Positions 8,033 to 17,328 are shown, numbered from the stretch's first letter. The stretch is DNA of 64,000 bases from Lewinellaceae bacterium (GCA_020636405.1 JACJXW010000005.1:248001-312000); one strand, 5' to 3'. A program made the numbers and translations. The notes: a model not told the origin generated them from the letters alone.

Positions 8033-8140
8033 TTATGGCGCTGTGGTTTTGCCACCCATAAAGTTAACCTTTTTTGCGACAACTGCCTGTAATGATCCCC
8101 CGATAAAATCCGTACATTTAGACTCTAAACCTTTATCCCC

Positions 8141-10249
8141 ATGCCCACCCACTACCGAGCCTGCAACCTCTGCGAAGCCATCTGCGGCCTGGCCATCGAA
8201 CACGAAGACGGCAAGATCCTTTCTATCCGCGGCGATGAACAGGACCCGCTCAGCCGGGGGCACATTTGCCCCAAGGCAGTCGCCCTGCAGGACGTCTACG
8301 AAGACCCGGACCGGCTGAAGTACCCCGTGCGGCGCACCGCAAACGGCTGGGAGCGCATCGGCTGGGAGGAGGCATTCGATGAAGTGGCTACCAACCTCAG
8401 AAAGGTGCAGGAAAAGCACGGCCCCGACGCTGTCGGCGCCTACTTCGGCAACCCCAATGTGCACAACCTGGGCAGTATGCTCTTCTCCGGGGCGTTTTCC
8501 AAAGCCTTGGGGACGAAGAACCGCTTCAGCGCCACTTCCGCCGACCAGTTGCCCCACCATGTGGCGGCGCTCACGATGTTTGGCCACGGCTTACTGCTGC
8601 CCGTCCCGGATGTTAGCCGTACCCATTTTCTGCTCATCATTGGGGCTAATCCGCTGGTATCCAACGGCAGTATGATGACGGCGCCGGGCTTCGCCCGCCA
8701 TATGAAGGGCATCCAGGAGCGGGGCGGCAAGGTGGTGGTGGTCGACCCGCGGCGTACGGAGACGGCTGGAAAAGCCGATACGCATTATTTCATCCGCCCG
8801 GGGAGGGATGCGTTAATGCTGCTGGCGCTGATCCATACGGTGTTGAAAGAGGAGTTGGTGGAGCTTAGGCATTTGAAGGATATTGTTACCGGCCTGGATG
8901 AGGTTGAAAAGATCGCCGCCGGTTTCAGTCCGGAAACTGCCGCCCCTTTAGTCGGCATAAAAGCGGATGACATCCGCCGTCTGGCGCGGGAATTCGCGCA
9001 AGCCCCCTCCGCCGTCTGCTACGGCCGCATGGGCGCCTCCACGCAGCCCTTCGGCGGCCTGTGCCAGTGGCTGATCAACGTGTTCAACATCCTCACCGGC
9101 AACCTGGACCGGGAGGGCGGAGCGATGTTTACCCGGCCTGCCTTCGACCAGGTCGGCTTCACCGGTAGTCAGGGCAAAACCGGCATCTTCGGCCGCCGCC
9201 GTACCCGCGTGAGCGGCCTGCCGGAGTACAGCGGCGAGTTCCCTGTCGCCGCCCTGGCCGAGGAGATCCTCACCCCCGGCGAAGGGCGGATCCGCGCCAT
9301 GGTGACAGTGGCCGGCAACCCGGTGCTCTCCACCCCCAACGGTAACCTCCTGGATGAGGCCCTCGCCGGCCTGGAATTTATGGTGGCCATAGACATTTAC
9401 ATCAATGAGACCTCCCGCCACGCCAATATTATCCTCCCCACTACCACCGGCCTGGAAACAGAGCATTATGACGTCATCTTCCACCTGTTGGCGGTGCACA
9501 ATACCGCCAAATACTCCCCCCCTCTTTTTGAAAAGGAACCGGAGCAACGCCACGACTGGCAGATCTTTCAGGCACTGACGGAACGGCTGAGCGGACAGGC
9601 AGGCAATAATATGCAGCCTGGGCCGATGCTCGACTTTGCGCTGCGCTCCGGCCCTTACAAGCTATCCTTAAAACAATTGATCGCTGAACCCCACGGTATC
9701 GATCTCGGGCCGCTGCAACCCTGCTTGCCCGGCCGCCTGTTCACACCCGATAAAAGGATACCCCTGGCGCCGGATATTTTCGTGCAGGACATCAGCCGCC
9801 TGAAAGCGAAAATGGGGAGCTGGAAAAAAGTAACATCCGGGGATTTCCCCTTCGGACTCATCGGCCGCCGACAGCTGCGGTCCAATAATTCCTGGATGCA
9901 CAATGCGTACCGGCTGGTTAAAGGTAAGGAGCGCTGCACCCTGCTCATTCATCCGGATGATGCCGAAAGGGTTGGAGTGGAGGAAGGGCAAGAAGTACGA
10001 GTCGTGTCTGCCGCCGGCGCCATTGAGATTAAAGCGGAACTTAGCAGCGAGATGATGCCTGGCGTTGTCAGTATCCCGCATGGCTGGGGCCACAGCCGGG
10101 AAGGAGTAATGATGAATGTGGCCCGTGCGCATCCCGGCGCCAGCATCAATGACTTAACAGAAAACAGCAGGATTGATGCCTTGACCGGCAATGCTGCGTT
10201 CAGCGGGGTGCCGGTGCGCGTTGAGCCCGTGAGCCCGGCGCTTCGCTAA
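8141..10249 (+). CDS. Molybdopterin-dependent oxidoreductase
   Basis: The 702-residue protein belongs to the DMSO reductase superfamily with Mo(W)-bis-MGD. Its N-terminal Fe4S4 motif is Cys8, Cys11, Cys15 and Cys43 (CNLCEAIC ... HICPK), followed by the Mo-cofactor-binding domain and a C-terminal molydopterin dinucleotide-binding domain with LLIHPDDAERVGVEEGQEV. There is no Tat signal or membrane segment, so it is likely cytosolic. The apparent metal-ligand region reads LVSNGSMM. No electron-transfer subunit is adjacent, which suggests a soluble partner. Family members include formate dehydrogenase-like and uncharacterised oxidoreductases; the substrate cannot be assigned. Confidence 0.88.
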   Translation: MPTHYRACNLCEAICGLAIEHEDGKILSIRGDEQDPLSRGHICPKAVALQDVYEDPDRLKYPVRRTANGWERIGWEEAFDEVATNLRKVQEKHGPDAVGAYFGNPNVHNLGSMLFSGAFSKALGTKNRFSATSADQLPHHVAALTMFGHGLLLPVPDVSRTHFLLIIGANPLVSNGSMMTAPGFARHMKGIQERGGKVVVVDPRRTETAGKADTHYFIRPGRDALMLLALIHTVLKEELVELRHLKDIVTGLDEVEKIAAGFSPETAAPLVGIKADDIRRLAREFAQAPSAVCYGRMGASTQPFGGLCQWLINVFNILTGNLDREGGAMFTRPAFDQVGFTGSQGKTGIFGRRRTRVSGLPEYSGEFPVAALAEEILTPGEGRIRAMVTVAGNPVLSTPNGNLLDEALAGLEFMVAIDIYINETSRHANIILPTTTGLETEHYDVIFHLLAVHNTAKYSPPLFEKEPEQRHDWQIFQALTERLSGQAGNNMQPGPMLDFALRSGPYKLSLKQLIAEPHGIDLGPLQPCLPGRLFTPDKRIPLAPDIFVQDISRLKAKMGSWKKVTSGDFPFGLIGRRQLRSNNSWMHNAYRLVKGKERCTLLIHPDDAERVGVEEGQEVRVVSAAGAIEIKAELSSEMMPGVVSIPHGWGHSREGVMMNVARAHPGASINDLTENSRIDALTGNAAFSGVPVRVEPVSPALR

Positions 10250-10282
10250 GTGAGCAGGAGAACTTTAAGCCTCCTGCTCACT
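10249..10282. terminator. 12-bp hairpin between convergent genes, copy 1
   Basis: AGTGAGCAGGAG (10249-10260) pairs perfectly with CTCCTGCTCACT (10271-10282) around a 10-base loop. The same 12-bp arms recur at 48261-48294. The hairpin lies between two convergent genes, fitting a bidirectional terminator, though there is no T-tract; the arm starts at the last base of the stop codon of the oxidoreductase gene. Confidence 0.6.
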
Positions 10283-10299
10283 AGCAAGCGCTGAAAGAC

Positions 10300-11982
10300 T
10301 CACTCCACCCTCAAACTCCTTAGCCGGTTCAGCGCCGCCGCCAGCTCCAGTTTGCGGAAAACAGCAGAGTGGCCTTCCTTACGCCGGCTCAGCACGTCCA
10401 GGGAACCGGATTCTATATCTGCCATTACCTGTTCCAGTATTTCAGCCAGGGAGCGGCCATCCATATACTTTCGGGCGTAAAGCAGGGCGTCGCCGATGGC
10501 GTTGAGCTGGCTGTTATCCACCAATTGTTCGACGGCAGAGAGGCCGATCTCCTCCGTGCCGAATTGCAGGCTGCGCGTGCCGAAGGCGCGCACCTTTTCG
10601 CGGTTGCCCTTTTGAGCGTCGAGGCTTTCGGCGATGGGGGCTCTCCGTGGTAGCGCGCCGAAGCTTTTTTCTCCCTCTGCACTTCTGTCCTCTGGGTAAG
10701 CGCGGGCGATTTCGTGTGCCCGGGCGGTCAGGTCCTGGGGTTCATATTCCACCATGCAAAGCACGCTGTCGGCGATGTCGAAATACAGGCCGGAGCCCCC
10801 CACCACGATGATAGAGGATACCCCCAGTTCCTCATACAGGGGCCGCGCCTTATCCACGAAGGGTGTGATCGGTTCCCGCTCTTTGGGCACCAGTTGTTGC
10901 ATGCGGTGGTCTCGGATCATGAAGTTGGTGGCCGAGGTATCCTCATCGATGAGCAGAGCGCGGGCGCCGGCCTCCAGGGCCTCCATGACGTTGGCGGCCT
11001 GGGAGGTGCTGCCGCTGGCATTTCGGGTGGAAAACCGAAGGGTGTCTATAGCTCCGGGGAGGTTGTTGATGAAAGGGCTGATGTTTAATTTTTCCACGAA
11101 ACGGCCATCTTCCGCCCGGATCTTGAGGGCATTGGGATGGGTTACGACAAACTCCCGCCCATCTCCGGGGATGTGGTTGTAGATGCCCAATTCTATGGCG
11201 CGCAGCAGGGTGGACTTGCCGTGGTACCCTCCTCCGGTGATGAGGGTAATACCGGGTGCGATGCCCATCCCGCTGACCTTTCGGTTGGGGAGTTGTACTT
11301 CAACCACCATATTATCAGGGGATTTGAAAGGCAGTCCACTCTCCAGTGGCCGGGGATCAATACCGCTGGCCCGGGGCAGGAGGGCGCCATTGGCGACGAA
11401 AGCTACCAGGTTCAGGGCATCCAACTGATCGCGCAGGGCATCTGCATCTTCATTGGTGAGCAGGTGCTCGCGCAATCTGTATTCGTCGAGGGCTTCCGGG
11501 AAAAGGCTGTGCTTCACAATGGCGGGCAGTTCTTCCAGCAGGATGGCCGCAGCCTGCTGCCCGGCAATACGGCGCCCGAAAGCGGGCAGGCCGACCTGGA
11601 AACGAACTTCCAGTTTGTCCTTGTCCAAAACGACGGCCGTCCGTTCAAGGATTTCCTGGCCGGGTTGGCAGATGAATATCGCCCCGCTTTTGCCAGAGCC
11701 TCGCTGGCCCTGGGCAAAACGACGGATGCAGCGGGCAAATTGGCGCGCCAGGAAATCGCGCAGGGCCACCTCACGGCTGCGGTTCCGACAGGCCCACTCC
11801 GGGAAGTGGTTATCGAGGCGCAGGCGCAGCCGACTTGGAGAAGCGAAGGGGTCGCCTTGTACGTAATCGATATGGAGGACGAAATCTTCAAAATCAAATT
11901 GCCCCTGTATATCCTTGTAGGCTTTGTATCCTTTGCCGTCAATACGGCGGAGCTGTTGGTGTAAGTCTTCCCGGGTTTTCAT
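10300..11982 (-). CDS. Predicted ABC-class ATPase (COG3044 family)
   Basis: The 560-residue protein matches the ABC_ATPase family defined as COG3044/PF09818. Its start MKTREDLHQQLRRIDGKGYKAYK is typical, the Walker A loop is GGGYHGKSTLL, and the Walker B segment is ARALLIDEDTSATNFMIRD. The family has no established role; members are cytosolic P-loop proteins with a long N-terminal domain. The frame extends upstream to 12012, but the internal ATG at 11982 gives the conserved family start. It is convergent with the molybdopterin oxidoreductase gene and divergent from a phosphotransferase gene. No clue to substrate. Confidence 0.85.
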   Translation of the reverse strand: MKTREDLHQQLRRIDGKGYKAYKDIQGQFDFEDFVLHIDYVQGDPFASPSRLRLRLDNHFPEWACRNRSREVALRDFLARQFARCIRRFAQGQRGSGKSGAIFICQPGQEILERTAVVLDKDKLEVRFQVGLPAFGRRIAGQQAAAILLEELPAIVKHSLFPEALDEYRLREHLLTNEDADALRDQLDALNLVAFVANGALLPRASGIDPRPLESGLPFKSPDNMVVEVQLPNRKVSGMGIAPGITLITGGGYHGKSTLLRAIELGIYNHIPGDGREFVVTHPNALKIRAEDGRFVEKLNISPFINNLPGAIDTLRFSTRNASGSTSQAANVMEALEAGARALLIDEDTSATNFMIRDHRMQQLVPKEREPITPFVDKARPLYEELGVSSIIVVGGSGLYFDIADSVLCMVEYEPQDLTARAHEIARAYPEDRSAEGEKSFGALPRRAPIAESLDAQKGNREKVRAFGTRSLQFGTEEIGLSAVEQLVDNSQLNAIGDALLYARKYMDGRSLAEILEQVMADIESGSLDVLSRRKEGHSAVFRKLELAAALNRLRSLRVE

Positions 11983-12111
11983 GAAAGTAAGGTAAAGGAA
12001 ATTTTCTGCCATTCATGTGGCGGCCACCCTTCAATTGCTTAATTTACGCCTATGTAACCTGTCAAGGCTACCAACACAGATTTCACAATACTAACAAAAC
12101 TTCACAAAAAC

Positions 12112-13182
12112 ATGCTCGACCAGGCAGCCGATATCCGGAAAGGGGAGGAACTGGACCGAGGCAGGTTGGAAAGATACCTGCAGCAGCATTGGGCCGGTTT
12201 CAAAGCCTTGAATGCCATCCGTCAATTTCCGGGGGGGTATTCCAACCTCACCTACCTGCTGGAGTCCAGTGAGGGCGAATACGTACTGCGCCGCCCCCCT
12301 TTTGGGGCCAATATCAAAAGCGCTCACGATATGGGGCGTGAATACCGGGTACTTTCGGCCCTGGAGGGTATTTACGACAAAATTCCCCGCCCGGCCCTTT
12401 ACTGTGAGGATGAGGCCGTGATCGGCGCGCCCTTTTACATTATGGAACGGGTAAAAGGGGTCATTCTGCGGGGAGGGGTACAAAAAAAGATCCCCCTGGA
12501 GCCGGCCCTGATGCGGTCCGTCTCGGAAGCGGCGGTCGACAACCTGGCCATCCTTCATCAGATCGATATCCATGCTACCGGGCTGGCCAGTATAGGTAAA
12601 CCGGAAGGCTACATCGGCCGGCAGGTCGAAGGCTGGATCAAGCGTTATTACCAGGCGGAGACCGACAGCATCACCAGCATGGATGAGCTGGCGGAGTGGA
12701 TGAGGAAAAACCAGCCGGCAGACGGCCCGGCAGGCCTTATTCACAATGATTACAAGTACGACAACCTGGTGCTCCGGGAAAGCCAGCTCAGCCACATCCT
12801 TGCCCTGCTCGACTGGGAGATGGCTACCGTCGGCGACCCTCTGATGGATCTCGGTACCTCGTTGGCCTACTGGTCGGAGCCCTACGAGGCTCAAATGATG
12901 CCCCTTGCCGCGGGCAACCTGACCTGGCTGCCCGGCAACCTGACGCGGGCGGAGGTGGTGGAACGCTATGCGGCCCAAAGCGGCAGGGCTGTGAATAATC
13001 CTTTATTTTATTATGCCTACGGCGCTTTCAAGATCGGTGTGATCATCCAGCAGATCTATGCCAGGTACAAAAAGGGCCATACCCAGGACAAACGGTTTGC
13101 CAACCTCATCGAGGGGGTGCGCTTCTTCGGGCAGTTGGGGCGCAGGGCTCTGGATAAGGGGCGGATCAGCGGGCTGTTTTAA
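12112..13182 (+). CDS. APH-family phosphotransferase (acyl-CoA dehydrogenase 10/11-like kinase domain)
   Basis: The 356-residue protein has the protein-kinase-like fold of aminoglycoside phosphotransferases. The catalytic loop LIHNDYKYDN gives His211, Asp213 and Asn218, and LLDWEMATVGDPLMDLG supplies the metal-binding Asp234. The glycine-rich FPGGYSNLTYLL near residue 40 corresponds to the nucleotide-binding loop. The sequence is closest in form to the domain found fused to ACAD10/11, which phosphorylates 4-hydroxyacyl-CoA, rather than to drug resistance enzymes. It is monocistronic here, and substrate is inferred only from family. Confidence 0.83.
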   Translation: MLDQAADIRKGEELDRGRLERYLQQHWAGFKALNAIRQFPGGYSNLTYLLESSEGEYVLRRPPFGANIKSAHDMGREYRVLSALEGIYDKIPRPALYCEDEAVIGAPFYIMERVKGVILRGGVQKKIPLEPALMRSVSEAAVDNLAILHQIDIHATGLASIGKPEGYIGRQVEGWIKRYYQAETDSITSMDELAEWMRKNQPADGPAGLIHNDYKYDNLVLRESQLSHILALLDWEMATVGDPLMDLGTSLAYWSEPYEAQMMPLAAGNLTWLPGNLTRAEVVERYAAQSGRAVNNPLFYYAYGAFKIGVIIQQIYARYKKGHTQDKRFANLIEGVRFFGQLGRRALDKGRISGLF

Positions 13183-13203
13183 AGGTATCTATTTAGGTAT
13201 GAC

Positions 13204-13316
13204 GGTATTTCGGTGTTATGGTATTGCGGTTGCCTGATGTAGGATCCATATTGAGCGTGGTGCGGCCGGCAAAAGTGTCTGGCAGCAATACCGAAAAACC
13301 ACAAAACCGGAATGCC
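13204..13316. repeat. Imperfect inverted repeat of GGTATTTCGGT type
   Basis: The 27-base arms at 13204-13230 and 13290-13316 match at about 20 of 27 positions. Each arm contains GGTATT(T/C)CGG followed by TTTATGGT-like text. It occupies a 274-base gap between two rightward genes. It is one of several such repeats in this window. Confidence 0.5.
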
Positions 13317-13456
13317 TGAACATCGCCCCTAACCCTGAACCCTGTTAATAAAATGATAATCTTACGGTGCCTTGTAATTTAAGGGTAAAACAAATACGTT
13401 AATTACCCGTACTGTCTTCACCGGCAGTGTAATAAAACCCCTAAATCTGATTAACC

Positions 13457-14857
13457 ATGCTTTCAAGAACTGTGCAAGCCTTATTTTTCCTCTTGATCTG
13501 TTCTGTTGCCACCCAGGCCCAGGAGGACGAGCGCCTGCGATACATCGACAAATTTAAAGAGATCGCTATCCGGGAAATGGAGCGGGCAGGAATTCCTGCC
13601 AGTATCAAGCTGGCCCAGGCCATTCTGGAGTCCAATTCCGGCAAGAGTGACCTGGCCCGCCGCGCCAACAACCACTTTGGCATCAAATGCGGCAACGACT
13701 GGGACGGAAAAACCTACCACAAAAAGGACGACGACTACGACGATGAGGGCAAGTTGATAGAATCCTGTTTCCGCTCCTATAAAAATCCGGAGGCGAGTTT
13801 TATCGCCCATTCGGAATTCCTGCGCGATCCGAAAAAGCAATACCGCTACGGTTTCCTTTTCCGGATCGACCCCACGGATTACGAAGCCTGGGCGGAGGGG
13901 TTGCGCCGCGCCGGATACGCGACCAGCGCCAACTACTCCCGCAAGCTTATCGATATCATCCAGCGGTACCAACTCTACCGCTTTGACGGACTGCCTTCGG
14001 AGGGCCCCATCGTTGGCGACGATGATGTCGTCAATGAAGGCGAAGATGCTGTCGTCAAGCCTGGCCTGATCTTCGAGAATAACGATGTGCGGTACGTGCT
14101 GGCCCTTGCCGACGAAACGCCTGGCGAGGTCGCCACCCGCACGGCTACCCGCCTCAGCAGCCTGCTCGAGTATAACGAGGGGCTGAAGGACCGCAATGAG
14201 AAGCTCGCCGAAGGAACGGTGGTCTACCTGCAGCCCAAACGCAGTAGTTTCCGCGGCAAGCGCAAGTGGCACGATGTAAAAGAGGGCGAGACCATGTACC
14301 TGATCTCCCAGATGTACGGCATCAAGCTGGACAACCTCTACGAGCGCAACCGCATGTCGGCCAGAACCCAGCCTGCGGTGAATGAACGGGTGAAATTGCG
14401 GGGCTGTAAAGTCAAGAAGGGCCCCAAACTGGCCTCTGAAGCAGAGCCGGAGGCGCCGCCCCGGAAAACGCCCACGGTAGCCGCTCCCGACGAGGATAAG
14501 GATGGAGAGATCGACTTTGAGGAAGAAGTGCCCCTGCCGGAAAAAAAGCCGGAAGAGGTGAAGACGCCCCTGCCGACGCCACCGGTAAAGGACCGCCCGC
14601 CGGTAACGCCTCCGCCAACTACCCAGCCTAAGCCCACCCCGCCTGCCCAGGACCCCGTGAAAGCGGATGAGGGCTTCGGAGAAGAAAAAGACGTCCCGGC
14701 GCCAACGCCACCGGCAGTGGTGTACCATACGGTGGAAAAGGGCGATACCTTGTATAATATTTCCCGCCGCTACGATACGACGGTCGAAAGCATCAAGCAA
14801 CTGAACGGGCTGACGTCCAACCTGATCAGTATCGGACAGCGCCTGCGGGTGAAGTAA
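13457..14857 (+). CDS. Glucosaminidase with LysM domains
   Basis: The 466-residue secreted protein starts with a signal peptide (MLSRTVQALFFLLICSVATQA). Residues 28-175 form a mannosyl-glycoprotein endo-beta-N-acetylglucosaminidase domain, with the presumed catalytic Glu58 in AQAILESNSGKSDLA and the HFGIKCGNDWDGKTY motif. LysM-like modules occupy about residues 211-259 (degenerate), 271-316 and 421-466; the last two are linked by a Pro/Glu-rich segment. It should cleave peptidoglycan glycan chains in the periplasm while bound to the wall through LysM. Likely a cell-wall remodelling or daughter-cell separation enzyme. Confidence 0.9.
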   Translation: MLSRTVQALFFLLICSVATQAQEDERLRYIDKFKEIAIREMERAGIPASIKLAQAILESNSGKSDLARRANNHFGIKCGNDWDGKTYHKKDDDYDDEGKLIESCFRSYKNPEASFIAHSEFLRDPKKQYRYGFLFRIDPTDYEAWAEGLRRAGYATSANYSRKLIDIIQRYQLYRFDGLPSEGPIVGDDDVVNEGEDAVVKPGLIFENNDVRYVLALADETPGEVATRTATRLSSLLEYNEGLKDRNEKLAEGTVVYLQPKRSSFRGKRKWHDVKEGETMYLISQMYGIKLDNLYERNRMSARTQPAVNERVKLRGCKVKKGPKLASEAEPEAPPRKTPTVAAPDEDKDGEIDFEEEVPLPEKKPEEVKTPLPTPPVKDRPPVTPPPTTQPKPTPPAQDPVKADEGFGEEKDVPAPTPPAVVYHTVEKGDTLYNISRRYDTTVESIKQLNGLTSNLISIGQRLRVK

Positions 14858-14862
14858 GGGGG

Positions 14863-14903
14863 CGTTCCTGGACGGGCAGTATAGGGGGAAAGGGCCAGGA
14901 ACG
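14863..14903. terminator. 9-bp hairpin after the glucosaminidase gene
   Basis: CGTTCCTGG at 14863-14871 pairs with CCAGGAACG at 14895-14903 around a 23-base loop. No T-tract follows. It begins 6 bases after the glucosaminidase stop codon. A T-run (about 14967-14977) occurs later and could serve with an imperfect AGCC/GGCT stem. Confidence 0.35.
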
Positions 14904-15013
14904 ACAACGGACTCTGTCTCAGGGTGCAATTTTCTATTGTGCTCTGAGTTTAGCCATCGGCCGGGCTTTTTTTTTTTACCCAAAAAGTGCCACCTTTGCA
15001 CGAACGTGTTGCG

Positions 15014-15068
15014 GCGTTGCGCCTTGTTTTTTCTCTGGACCCTACCTGGCGGAAACAAGGCGCAACGC
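15014..15068. repeat. 16-bp perfect inverted repeat in leader of an outer-membrane protein gene
   Basis: GCGTTGCGCCTTGTTT (15014-15029) pairs perfectly with AAACAAGGCGCAACGC (15053-15068) around 23 bases. It ends 21 bases before the ATG at 15090. The arm sequence is not followed by a T-tract. It could be a leader RNA hairpin or a repeat element. See the similar arrangement at 62112-62167. Confidence 0.6.
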
Positions 15069-15089
15069 AAAACAATTAAAAACGAATAG

Positions 15090-15833
15090 ATGAAAAGAGG
15101 CATACTTTTTCTTCTGATCCTGGCCACAATGGGCGCGCAAGGGCTGGCGCAGGGCGGGTTCGCATTCGGCATTAAGGGCGGGCCGACCATCGGACTGCAG
15201 CAATGGGAAGGCTTTGAACAGGATCCGCTGTTCAAATACCATGGCATCGCCTTTATAGAATCCATCTCTGAGGAGAACGCCTTTGGCGTTTTTGCCCAGT
15301 TGGGATATCACCAGAAAGGAAGCGCTATCCGCAACCGGAATTTTTTTAACAATCTCAATAACCAATTTTTCCGCCCGCCGGCACAGGAGTTCATTTTTGA
15401 AAACCTCTCCCTCACTGCCGGCGCCAAGCAGAAATTCCCCTTCGGCAACGGCGACACTAAAGCTTACTATGCGCTGGGTATCCGGCTGGATTATACCTTG
15501 GGCACCAACCTCGATATCTATACCCGCTGGATAGAGGCCAACCCGGCTTATGCCATCTATCCCATCGACGATACCCAGTTTATCCGGGAGATCAACTATG
15601 GCATCATGCTGGGTGGCGGATTGGAGATCCCCTTCTCCGAATTGGTGGGTGCGGTGGTCGAATTCACGGTCAACCCGGATTTCTCCTACCAGTACGAACA
15701 ACCGGAGATCCCCAATGTACTTGATCCTTATACCGGCAACTCGCGCACCATCCCCCAGCGCCGCATCCGCAACCTGACGTTTGAACTGACCGTGGGCTTC
15801 CGCTTTTTGCGCAAGGTGGAGTATATTGATTGA
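15090..15833 (+). CDS. Outer-membrane beta-barrel protein (PorT-like)
   Basis: The 247-residue protein has an N-terminal signal peptide (MKRGILFLLILATMGAQGLAQ) followed by alternating amphipathic strands ending in an aromatic strand, LTFELTVGFRFLRKVEYID. This matches the outer-membrane beta-barrel family used by PorT and related Bacteroidota proteins. The strong hairpin in the leader is unusual. It lies upstream of lptB with a 68-base gap and may share a transcript. No specific ligand or role is apparent. Confidence 0.75.
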   Translation: MKRGILFLLILATMGAQGLAQGGFAFGIKGGPTIGLQQWEGFEQDPLFKYHGIAFIESISEENAFGVFAQLGYHQKGSAIRNRNFFNNLNNQFFRPPAQEFIFENLSLTAGAKQKFPFGNGDTKAYYALGIRLDYTLGTNLDIYTRWIEANPAYAIYPIDDTQFIREINYGIMLGGGLEIPFSELVGAVVEFTVNPDFSYQYEQPEIPNVLDPYTGNSRTIPQRRIRNLTFELTVGFRFLRKVEYID

Positions 15834-15901
15834 GTGCCCGCCTTCGCCAAGGCTACGAGCGGGTAAAAGTGAATGAGTGAATGAACATTGAACCCAACAA
15901 C

Positions 15902-16651
15902 ATGAGACTGAGGAGCGAGAACCTGGTAAAGATTTACGGCCGCCGCGAGGTGGTCCGTACGGTATCCCTGGAGGTCAACCAGGGAGAGATCGTAGGGTTG
16001 CTAGGGCCCAATGGCGCCGGTAAAACGACTACCTTTTACATGGTTGTGGGCTTCATCAAGCCCAATGAAGGGCGTGTATTCCTGGAAGGAGAAGATATTA
16101 CCGACCTGCCGATGTACAAACGCGCCAAGCGGGGCATCGGTTATTTGCCGCAGGAACCCTCGGTCTTTCGGAAGCTGACTGTGGAAAACAACGTCAGGGC
16201 TGTGCTGGAGATGACCGCCCTGAGCAAAAAAGAGCAACGCGAGCGCCTGGAAGAGCTGATCGACGAGTTTGGCCTGGAAAAAGTGCGCAAGAGCAGGGGG
16301 GACACCCTTTCGGGCGGAGAGCGCCGCCGGACCGAGATTGCCCGTGCCCTGGCCACCAGCCCCAAATTCATCCTGTTGGATGAGCCTTTCGCCGGCATTG
16401 ACCCTATTGCGGTGGAAGACATCCAATACATCGTGGCCAAGCTGAAAACCAAAAATATCGGCATCCTGATCACCGACCACAACGTTCAGGAAACGCTGTC
16501 GATCACCGACCGGGCCTACCTGATGTTCGAAGGCGCCATTCTCAAGGCGGGCACCGCCGAAGAACTGGCCGCCGATGAAATGGTCCGAAAAGTATACCTT
16601 GGAAAGAACTTCGAGCTGCGCAAAAAAGTGATCGACCTCGATGAACGTTAG
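15902..16651 (+). CDS. lptB: LPS export ABC transporter ATP-binding protein LptB
   Basis: The 249-residue ATPase drives lipopolysaccharide extraction from the inner membrane in the LptBFG complex. Walker A is GPNGAGKTT, the ABC signature is LSGGERRR, Walker B is FILLDEPFAGIDP, and the switch His lies in ITDHNV. GIGYLPQEPSVFRKLTVENN is a hallmark of LptB and distinguishes it from other ABC ATPases. The frame also allows an ATG at 15881, but MRLRSENLVKIYGRR from 15902 is the family start. It overlaps the following lipoprotein gene by 11 bases, suggesting co-translation. lptFG are not nearby. Confidence 0.9.
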   Translation: MRLRSENLVKIYGRREVVRTVSLEVNQGEIVGLLGPNGAGKTTTFYMVVGFIKPNEGRVFLEGEDITDLPMYKRAKRGIGYLPQEPSVFRKLTVENNVRAVLEMTALSKKEQRERLEELIDEFGLEKVRKSRGDTLSGGERRRTEIARALATSPKFILLDEPFAGIDPIAVEDIQYIVAKLKTKNIGILITDHNVQETLSITDRAYLMFEGAILKAGTAEELAADEMVRKVYLGKNFELRKKVIDLDER

Positions 16652-16922
16652 AAATGTCCTGTTTGCCACCTTTAGCGCCGCCCTGATGATGGCCTGCGAA
16701 CCACCGGAAGAAGCCCCTATCCGGCTGACCTCCAGGGAGCGCATCCAGATCGATACACTGGCCAACCAACAGATCGACAGCCTTCGCCCGGTCATGGACA
16801 GCCTTTGCGAAGCTATAACCCCTGAATTCCTCCGTAGGGCGGTCGACTCGCTGGTAGAAGTGCGCAAACAGGAAGAAGAAAAGCTGCGGGCAAGAATTCA
16901 ACGCGAACAACAACTACAATGA
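16641..16922 (+). CDS. Small lipoprotein
   Basis: A 93-residue product starts inside the end of lptB (11-base overlap). It has a short hydrophobic leader and a lipobox AALMMAC, so it should be lipidated at Cys19. The rest is helical and acidic/basic with a heptad-like C-terminal part (LVEVRKQEEEKLRARIQ), consistent with a coiled coil. No known family. Its position after lptB suggests a role linked to envelope or LPS transport, but this is only context. Confidence 0.6.
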   Translation: MNVRNVLFATFSAALMMACEPPEEAPIRLTSRERIQIDTLANQQIDSLRPVMDSLCEAITPEFLRRAVDSLVEVRKQEEEKLRARIQREQQLQ

Positions 16923-17305
16923 GGCCCCGGATCCTATTCGTCCTTTTCATCTCATCGTTGCTCTTCAGCTGCGGGGAAGACAACCGCAACAAAAGAGCCG
17001 TGGAGGCCGTCATCGCAGAAGAGGTGGCCCAGCGCGTGCAAAACTACAGGCAGGTGCGCCTGCAAAGATGCTATGAACAGGCCCTTGAGGAGGCCGGCCG
17101 CCAGGCCGACTCCATCCTCCTTCTGGAAGCCCGAATCGAACGCGATACCCTCGGCAAACCGCCCAAACCGGAAAAACCGGAAAAACCGGAGATCAAAACG
17201 GTGTTGGATTCCCTTCCGGTGAAGCCACTGCTGGAGAAAAAGAAGAGAGCGGAAAGAGATAGCATGAAAGAAGAGGGAAGTGGAAAGTCGGAGGGCGGAA
17301 AATGA
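16919..17305 (+). CDS. Lipoprotein with charged coiled-coil C-terminus
   Basis: A 128-residue product begins at an ATGA overlap with the previous gene, implying translational coupling. It has a lipobox (SLLFSC) giving a lipid-modified Cys, followed by a helical, highly charged sequence with KPEKPEKPEIK and repeated basic runs. The two lipoproteins look like related, small partners. No family is recognised. A hairpin at its 3' end could terminate the transcript. Confidence 0.6.
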   Translation: MRPRILFVLFISSLLFSCGEDNRNKRAVEAVIAEEVAQRVQNYRQVRLQRCYEQALEEAGRQADSILLLEARIERDTLGKPPKPEKPEKPEIKTVLDSLPVKPLLEKKKRAERDSMKEEGSGKSEGGK

Positions 17306-17328
17306 CCGCTTCTTCCCACTTCCTTTTT
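17276..17328 (+). terminator. Possible rho-independent terminator of lptB operon
   Basis: GGAAGTGG (17276-17283) pairs with CCACTTCC (17316-17323), and an inner GCGG pairs with CCGC. TTTTTG follows immediately. The stem overlaps the end of the last gene of the lptB group. Confidence 0.45.

Noticed and set aside
12112..13182. APH-type kinase read as an aminoglycoside resistance gene
   Set aside because: The sequence resembles the ACAD10/11-type kinase domain and the neighbours are housekeeping genes without mobile DNA.
13481..15265. 594-residue open frame on the minus strand across the LysM gene
   Set aside because: It runs antisense to the glucosaminidase gene and through its 3' gap into the next gene, with Arg/His-rich text and no domain.
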